From positions 2,604,001 to 2,668,000 of the forward strand of contig NZ_CP031557.1 in NCBI RefSeq assembly GCF_003403075.1: DNA of 64,000 nt, read 5' to 3'. Below the pieces are notes generated by a model. The model searched no databases. It saw only the letters and a list, made by a program, of their open reading frames with translations, and was not told where the DNA came from. Within the stretch, counting starts at the first letter, position 1. Every line of letters starts with the position of its first letter. This DNA comes from Flavobacterium psychrotrophum. Its GTDB lineage: Bacteria; Bacteroidota; Bacteroidia; Flavobacteriales; Flavobacteriaceae. This document shows positions 59,371 to 64,000 of the stretch, piece after piece. Both the position numbers and the translations under genes were made by a program.

Positions 59371-61638
59371 ATGAAAATGAAATTTCTGTTTTTAGCCCTT
59401 GCAATACTTTTTGCGGGCAACAGCATGAACGGACAGGCACTAACGGCTGCCGACTTTTTAAAGGCTAACGGAACCGTGCTGCGCAAAAACTCCGGTACAG
59501 GAGATGTTATAAACCTGCGGGGCACAAACCTTGGCTCATGGCTAAGTATGGAATACTGGATGGCTCCGCTGGGTACCGGGGCTGCAAACAGGAGCCAGTG
59601 GGTAGCCGGGGCAACCTCTACCTATCCGGGTACAAATGTGGAAAGCGTTTTTGATAATGATCCTGCTACGCGCTGGGCCAGCGGCCTGGCTCAGCTGCCT
59701 GACGGATCGCAGTACTTTATAGTAGACATGGCAAGGCCTACCCTGTTTAACCGCGTATCTTTTGAAGCCGCAGACTTTACAGGCGATTATGCACGGGGTT
59801 ATAAAATAGAAGTATCTGACAATGCCCTGACATGGGAAGTAGTTACTACGGGCACCGGAAATGTACAAAACATTTATGTGCAGCTGCCTAACATCTATTT
59901 AAAAAGGTATGTAAAAATAACCCAGACAGGAACCTCAAATAGTAATTTTTGGTCCATTGCCGAATTTAATGTGTTTATGGAAGATGACTTTTCGGTACGC
60001 AATGCCCTTTACGACCGTTTTGGTGTAGTCGGTGCCGATGCTGCGCTGGATAGTTTCCAGAATGCCTGGATTACAGCAACAGATCTTGATAACATTAAAA
60101 ATATGGGCATGAACATGGTGCGTGTACCTTTTTACTGGATGGAAGTAATGAACAACGACGGTACCATAAAAAGCAATGGTTTTACTCAGCTGGACTGGGT
60201 GGTTAGCGAATGCTCATCACGAGGAATGTATGTAATACTCGACCTGCATGGTGCGCCCGGCGGTATCAACGGTTTTATAACCAGCGGGCAGGCCGTAATA
60301 AATAATTACTGGACAGATACCAACGCACAACAAATGACCATTAACTTATGGAAATCTATAGCCACCCGCTACAAAGATAATCCGGCTGTAGCAGCTTACG
60401 ACCTGCTAAACGAACCTCTTAGCAGTAACCAGACATTATATCCTATTCATGCTTTTTATAATACACTCTACCAGGAAGTAAGGGCAATAGATGCAGACCA
60501 TACTATATCGATTGGTGCGTTCCCTACATTCGATTTTGTGGTACCTCCTTCTACCTATGGTTGGACAAATGTTCTTTACCAGGTGCATAACTATAATGAA
60601 GATAAAACCAACCATGCCTCTCAAAACGGATTTATAGATGCCATCTTATTAGACGTTGCAAACCACCAGCACAACTGGAATGTGCCGGTATTTGCAGGAG
60701 AATTCAATTTCTGGAACTTTCCTGATCTTTGGCAAAAATACCTGCGTGGCCTTAATGCCCTTAATGCATCGTGGTCTAACTGGTCGTACAAAACAAAACG
60801 TACAGACAGCCCTGTAGAGAACTGGGGATATTATCAGGAGAACACAAGTCCGTCTCCCGGTCTTCAATACGATTCTCAGGCCACTATACAAAGTAAATGG
60901 AGCGTTTTTACCACCCCAAACTTTGTACCGAATACTACGCTTATAAACACGGTATCAGCCTATACCGGTGCGGGCGTATCTGTACCACCTGCCGGCAGAA
61001 CGATATGGCTAAAAGGCAACAATGGCAAATATGTAAGTACTGAGGGTAACGACAACCCCATGACGTGTATTAAAGATGCTTATAACGGCTGGGAGTTATT
61101 CACCATAGTAGATGCAGGTGATGGCAAAATAGCGCTAAAAGGCTCAAACGATAAATATGTAAGTTCTGAAAACGGCAGTGCTTATATGATATGCAATAAG
61201 ACAACTATTGGCACTACAGAGAAATTTACATTTATAAATGTAGGCGACTGGAAGGTAGCTCTAAGAGGTAGCAACGATAAATATGTAAGTTCTGAAAACG
61301 GAAGTAACCCAATGATGTGCGATAAGCCAAAGATAGCAGACTGGGAAACGTTTATTTGGGGAGACGCCATCCCCCTGGGAGTTACAAACCACGAAATAAA
61401 TGACGGTTATGGATATATTGTTTACCCAAACCCTGTTTACGACACATTAAGCCTAAAAACTAAAGTTGATAATTACAAGGTAGAGATATTTAACATCCAA
61501 GGAATTATGGTAGCGAAATCAGAAAATCATAATGATTTTAAAACCATAAATACAGCTAAACTCAGCGCCGGTATCTATACCGTGAAGATCTATACAAATA
61601 ATGGTGAAACAGTAAGCCGAAAAATTATAAAAAAATAA
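59371..61638 (+). CDS. Secreted GH5 glycosidase with inserted discoidin-like domain, fascin-like repeats and T9SS signal
   Basis: A 755-residue protein with a signal peptide (about 1-22). The barrel starts with INLRGTNLGSWLSMEYWMAP (about 48-67) and is then interrupted by an F5/8 type C (discoidin-like) domain (about 72-204). It resumes at NALYDRFG and has acid/base Glu348 in DLLNEP and nucleophile Glu444 in FAGEFNFW. This start resembles exo-beta-1,3-glucanases and fungal rutinosidases of GH5. About 545-670 holds three fascin-like beta-trefoil repeats (ALKGSNDKYVSSENG). The last about 75 residues (YPNPVYDTLSL ... KIIKK) are a T9SS sorting domain, so it is secreted or surface-bound. Confidence 0.87.
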   Translation: MKMKFLFLALAILFAGNSMNGQALTAADFLKANGTVLRKNSGTGDVINLRGTNLGSWLSMEYWMAPLGTGAANRSQWVAGATSTYPGTNVESVFDNDPATRWASGLAQLPDGSQYFIVDMARPTLFNRVSFEAADFTGDYARGYKIEVSDNALTWEVVTTGTGNVQNIYVQLPNIYLKRYVKITQTGTSNSNFWSIAEFNVFMEDDFSVRNALYDRFGVVGADAALDSFQNAWITATDLDNIKNMGMNMVRVPFYWMEVMNNDGTIKSNGFTQLDWVVSECSSRGMYVILDLHGAPGGINGFITSGQAVINNYWTDTNAQQMTINLWKSIATRYKDNPAVAAYDLLNEPLSSNQTLYPIHAFYNTLYQEVRAIDADHTISIGAFPTFDFVVPPSTYGWTNVLYQVHNYNEDKTNHASQNGFIDAILLDVANHQHNWNVPVFAGEFNFWNFPDLWQKYLRGLNALNASWSNWSYKTKRTDSPVENWGYYQENTSPSPGLQYDSQATIQSKWSVFTTPNFVPNTTLINTVSAYTGAGVSVPPAGRTIWLKGNNGKYVSTEGNDNPMTCIKDAYNGWELFTIVDAGDGKIALKGSNDKYVSSENGSAYMICNKTTIGTTEKFTFINVGDWKVALRGSNDKYVSSENGSNPMMCDKPKIADWETFIWGDAIPLGVTNHEINDGYGYIVYPNPVYDTLSLKTKVDNYKVEIFNIQGIMVAKSENHNDFKTINTAKLSAGIYTVKIYTNNGETVSRKIIKK

Positions 61639-61670
61639 ATAGTAAAGACTTCTACAGTAAATATTTAAAC

Positions 61671-61703
61671 AAAAACTCCTGAGGTATGTCCTCAGGAGTT
61701 TTT
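61671..61703. terminator. Bidirectional terminator overlapping a gene end
   Basis: The 14-base arms 61671-61684 and 61690-61703 are exact reverse complements (core ACTCCTGAGG) with a five-base loop and T/A runs on both sides. The right arm contains the last codons and the stop codon (61692) of the convergent minus-strand gene. Confidence 0.88.
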
Positions 61704-62132
61704 ACGTTTTAGGCTTTTTATTTCTCCAGGGATTATTACAAATGCAATGAATAGAGTACTCCAACCTAATAAAAATAAAATAATTTCGTAAGTATTTAAA
61801 AAATACCAAAATGTATAAATTCTGACATTCCATGGCATATCAGTTTGTTCTGCTACCTCAACAAAATCACCAATGTTATAATATTGTGCAAAAGTATTTG
61901 GATGGTTTTCAGTAAAAGTTACAGTATCTTTTCCATTATAATATTTGACTGTTGGCTGATATATTTTATCATATCCATATTTTGGTCCCATGTATATGGT
62001 TCCTGTACTTACACTGCAAACTTTGCCCTTGTAAAAATTATAATCCTTTTTTTTATTAAACTCATAAATAAAAAAGGGAATCAACAAGATTCCCAATATC
62101 GCTAAGCCCTTATAAAATTTATAATTACTCAT
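61692..62132 (-). CDS. DUF3592-like small membrane protein
   Basis: 146 residues from the ATG at 62132 (MSNYKFYKG). Two membrane segments lie at about residues 8-25 and 110-132, around a beta-rich loop ([30 protein letters not shown]) typical of DUF3592 proteins. Function unknown. The start overlaps the ferredoxin stop in ATGAGTAA, so the two are translationally coupled. Confidence 0.7.
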   Translation of the reverse strand: MSNYKFYKGLAILGILLIPFFIYEFNKKKDYNFYKGKVCSVSTGTIYMGPKYGYDKIYQPTVKYYNGKDTVTFTENHPNTFAQYYNIGDFVEVAEQTDMPWNVRIYTFWYFLNTYEIILFLLGWSTLFIAFVIIPGEIKSLKRKNS

Positions 62133-62478
62133 CTCCGTGCAAAAATGCCTGGCGGTTAAGTAATGTTTCATCACTTTCCACATGGTTATCATCGGGCACG
62201 CAGCAGTCTACCGGGCAAACGGCGGCACACTGTGGCTCATCATGAAAGCCTTTACACTCGGTACACTTATCAGGTACTATATAATAAATATCGTCGCTTA
62301 TAGGCGTATGCGGACTGTCGGCATCTACTTCCTCGCCGCTTGGCAATACAAGTTTGCCGCGCAGTTTAGTACCGTCTTTATAGCGCCAGTCGTCAGCGCC
62401 CTCATATATTGCGGTGTTAGGGCACTCCGGTTCGCAGGCCCCACAGTTTATACATTCGTCTGTTATAATGATCGCCAT
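62125..62478 (-). CDS. 4Fe-4S dicluster ferredoxin
   Basis: A 117-residue cytoplasmic electron carrier. The N-terminal cluster motif is [13 protein letters not shown] (from residue 9) and the C-terminal one [22 protein letters not shown], with an insertion of about 50 residues between them and a short acidic tail. It should bind two [4Fe-4S] clusters. The redox partner is unknown. It is divergent from the acyl-CoA reductase gene, and their -7 boxes lie within 20 bases of each other. Confidence 0.93.
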   Translation of the reverse strand: MAIIITDECINCGACEPECPNTAIYEGADDWRYKDGTKLRGKLVLPSGEEVDADSPHTPISDDIYYIVPDKCTECKGFHDEPQCAAVCPVDCCVPDDNHVESDETLLNRQAFLHGDE

Positions 62479-62501
62479 GGCTGTATCTTAGTTTTAATAC
62501 G

Positions 62502-62509
62502 TAAATTTG
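62502..62509 (+). promoter_or_regulatory. -7 box of the acyl-CoA reductase gene
   Basis: TAAATTTG is an exact TAnnTTTG match 39 bases before the start at 62549. No clear -33 TTG is seen. Confidence 0.5.
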
Positions 62510-62512
62510 CAG

Positions 62513-62543
62513 CAAAATTACGTCCAAATCCATTCATAAACAA
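62513..62543 (-). promoter_or_regulatory. Promoter of the ferredoxin gene
   Basis: On the minus strand, TTG (62543-62541), a 20-base spacer and TAATTTTG (62520-62513) match the Bacteroidota -33/-7 pattern well. The -7 box is 34 bases before the start at 62478. Confidence 0.65.
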
Positions 62544-62548
62544 GAACA

Positions 62549-63607
62549 ATGACGTTAACAGAAACAAAAAAAGCGTTTGCACAGCTCGGTGATTTCTTAG
62601 GCCAGTTTAGTTTAGAAAACAGCCAACCTAAAGAAAATGTGTTGTTTAACGATATTTTTTATAACGACTTCTTAGACCTTATACAACTATCGCAATCGCA
62701 TAACCGCTGGTTTACACCAGAGCAGGTTTATTTTGCCATAGACCAGTGGGCACAGGCTTTAACACAAAGTAACCTTGACAACTGGCTTGCAGGCTACAAC
62801 CTTGAGGCAGTGCAGCCTAAAACCGTAGGGCTTATACTTGCGGGTAATATTCCGTTGGTAGGTTTCCACGATTTTTTATCGGTAATTGTTGCAGGGCATA
62901 AAGTTTTGGTAAAACTATCCTCTAACGATAAATACCTGTTGCCGTTTTTAGCAAAATACCTGATAGCCGTTGCACCCCAACTCGCAGAACAGATAACCTT
63001 TACCGAAGGAAAACTGGAAGGTTTTGATGCGGTAATTGCCACAGGCAGTAACAATACCGCACGCTATTTTGAATACTATTTTAAAGATAAGCCAAGCATA
63101 ATACGCAAGAACCGCAATTCTGTAGCAGTACTTACAGGTAATGAAACTGCTGAAGAGCTTACCGCCCTTGGCGAAGACATCTTCCGTTATTTTGGGCTGG
63201 GATGCCGCAATGTGTCTAAACTTTTTGTACCGCAGGGTTATGACTTTACAGCATTTTTTGAAGCGATATTTGCCTACGGCGATATCATTCATTATGAAAA
63301 GTATGCCAACAATTACGACTACAACAAAGCCGTATTTTTAATGAGCAACTTTAAGCTGCTCGACAACGGTTTCCTTACCATTAAGGAAGATACAAGTTAT
63401 GCCTCCCCTATTTCGAGCGTGTTTTATGAATATTATGATGACATTGATACCATAAAACAAAAACTGGATGCAGAACACGAACAGATTCAGTGTGTTGTAG
63501 GCAGCGGTTACCCGCACAGCAGCCTGGCATTTGGGGAAACACAAAAACCGGGCTTGTTAGATTATGCAGATAATGTGGATACAATTTTGTTTTTATCAAA
63601 AATATAG
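62549..63607 (+). CDS. Acyl-CoA reductase (LuxC family)
   Basis: A 352-residue protein of the aldehyde-dehydrogenase superfamily, LuxC branch. Visible features are GLILAGNIPLVGFHDFLSVIVAG (about 93-115), VKLSSNDKYLLPFLAKYL, ATGSNNTARYFEYYF and the region YFGLGCRNVSKLFVPQGYDF with the probable catalytic Cys. It would reduce a fatty acyl-CoA to the aldehyde. No luxA, luxB, luxD or luxE is nearby, so light production is not implied. It is followed 80 bases later by serC on the same strand. Confidence 0.88.
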   Translation: MTLTETKKAFAQLGDFLGQFSLENSQPKENVLFNDIFYNDFLDLIQLSQSHNRWFTPEQVYFAIDQWAQALTQSNLDNWLAGYNLEAVQPKTVGLILAGNIPLVGFHDFLSVIVAGHKVLVKLSSNDKYLLPFLAKYLIAVAPQLAEQITFTEGKLEGFDAVIATGSNNTARYFEYYFKDKPSIIRKNRNSVAVLTGNETAEELTALGEDIFRYFGLGCRNVSKLFVPQGYDFTAFFEAIFAYGDIIHYEKYANNYDYNKAVFLMSNFKLLDNGFLTIKEDTSYASPISSVFYEYYDDIDTIKQKLDAEHEQIQCVVGSGYPHSSLAFGETQKPGLLDYADNVDTILFLSKI

Positions 63608-63687
63608 CAGAATAATTTAGAAAAATAGTAGTGCTTGTTTCTTTCATAATTAAGAAATTTGTAGCACTTTATAAGTAACACACTACC

Positions 63688-64000
63688 ATGAAAAAACACA
63701 ACTTTAGCGCAGGACCATCTATCCTGCCACAAGAAGTATTCGAAAAATCAGCACAAGCCATATTAGACTTTAACGGTTCCGGGCTATCAATACTGGAAAT
63801 ATCGCACCGCAGCAAAGATTTTGTTGCCGTGATGGAAGATGCCCGTGCCCTGGCCCTTGAACTTCTTGGCCTTACCGGCAAAGGCTACCAGGCTATATTC
63901 TTATCGGGCGGTGCAAGCCTTGAGTTTATCAGAGTACCTTATAACCTGCTTAAAGAGGGTGGCAAAGCTGCCTATCTTGATACAGGAACATGGGCTTCGG
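63688..64000 (+). CDS. serC: Phosphoserine aminotransferase, N-terminal part
   Basis: The first 104 codons are in the window; the gene continues past the right edge. The start [17 protein letters not shown] is the SerC N-terminus, followed by [14 protein letters not shown] and [25 protein letters not shown], all diagnostic. It is a PLP enzyme making phosphoserine from 3-phosphohydroxypyruvate and glutamate (also used in vitamin B6 synthesis). Confidence 0.94.
   Translation, partial: MKKHNFSAGPSILPQEVFEKSAQAILDFNGSGLSILEISHRSKDFVAVMEDARALALELLGLTGKGYQAIFLSGGASLEFIRVPYNLLKEGGKAAYLDTGTWAS

Noticed and set aside
62549..63607. Bioluminescence locus because of the LuxC-type gene
   Set aside because: No luxA, luxB, luxD or luxE is nearby; LuxC-family reductases next to serC are seen without light production in this group.

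Overview
The window looks like a chromosomal segment of a Flavobacteriaceae bacterium, probably Flavobacterium or a close relative. It is AT-rich, carries two SusC/SusD glycan-uptake pairs, has C-terminal type IX secretion (T9SS) sorting domains on two large secreted proteins, and uses the Bacteroidota -7 promoter box TAnnTTTG in front of many genes. No phage, insertion sequence or CRISPR array was seen.

Layout. 1-13.6 kb is housekeeping and stress: the end of a trehalose synthase/phosphatase gene, an alpha/beta hydrolase, parE, a transglutaminase-like protein, a TIGR02117-type protein, an FMN reductase, a lipoprotein, an FAD oxidoreductase, a LETM1-like protein, a small membrane protein, a beta-carbonic anhydrase, dps, oxyR and tRNA-Arg. 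Three long inverted repeats lie in the first 5.4 kb. 13.9-18.4 kb holds a 1093-residue secreted protein with ten tandem two-cysteine repeats, tRNA-Ser and a small secreted protein.

18.4-41.3 kb is a polysaccharide utilisation locus (PUL 1), all on the minus strand. In transcription order it is a one-protein hybrid two-component sensor, a GH2 beta-galactosidase, SusC, SusD, GH30, GH2, GH27, a GH43-like/GH51 protein and a double GH43 protein. This set fits stripping arabinose and galactose from an arabinogalactan, most likely type II (beta-1,3/1,6). The susD gene is split by a one-base frameshift in a run of five C (29127-29131), so either it is broken or the sequence has an error there.

41.4-52 kb is a complete L-rhamnose module: RhaT symporter, a six-hairpin rhamnosidase-like protein, FMN-dependent lactate dehydrogenase, FGGY kinase, RhaI isomerase, a fused aldolase/dehydrogenase and a GntR-type regulator. 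52-61.6 kb is PUL 2: GH3, SusC, SusD and a GH5 enzyme with an inserted discoidin-like domain, fascin-like repeats and a T9SS signal. The window ends with a DUF3592-like protein, a ferredoxin, a LuxC-type acyl-CoA reductase and the start of serC.

The strongest new observation is a 16-bp operator-like motif (consensus CAGKAYASTACAGGAY) present seven times in the four control regions of the rhamnose module and PUL 2. In six of the seven copies a TAnnTTTG-like -7 box begins exactly 37 bases after the first base of the motif, whichever strand is read. This fixed geometry predicts activation by the GntR-type regulator encoded in the cluster, and ties PUL 2 to rhamnose release. The cluster would then feed on a rhamnose- and glucose-containing glycan or glycoside.
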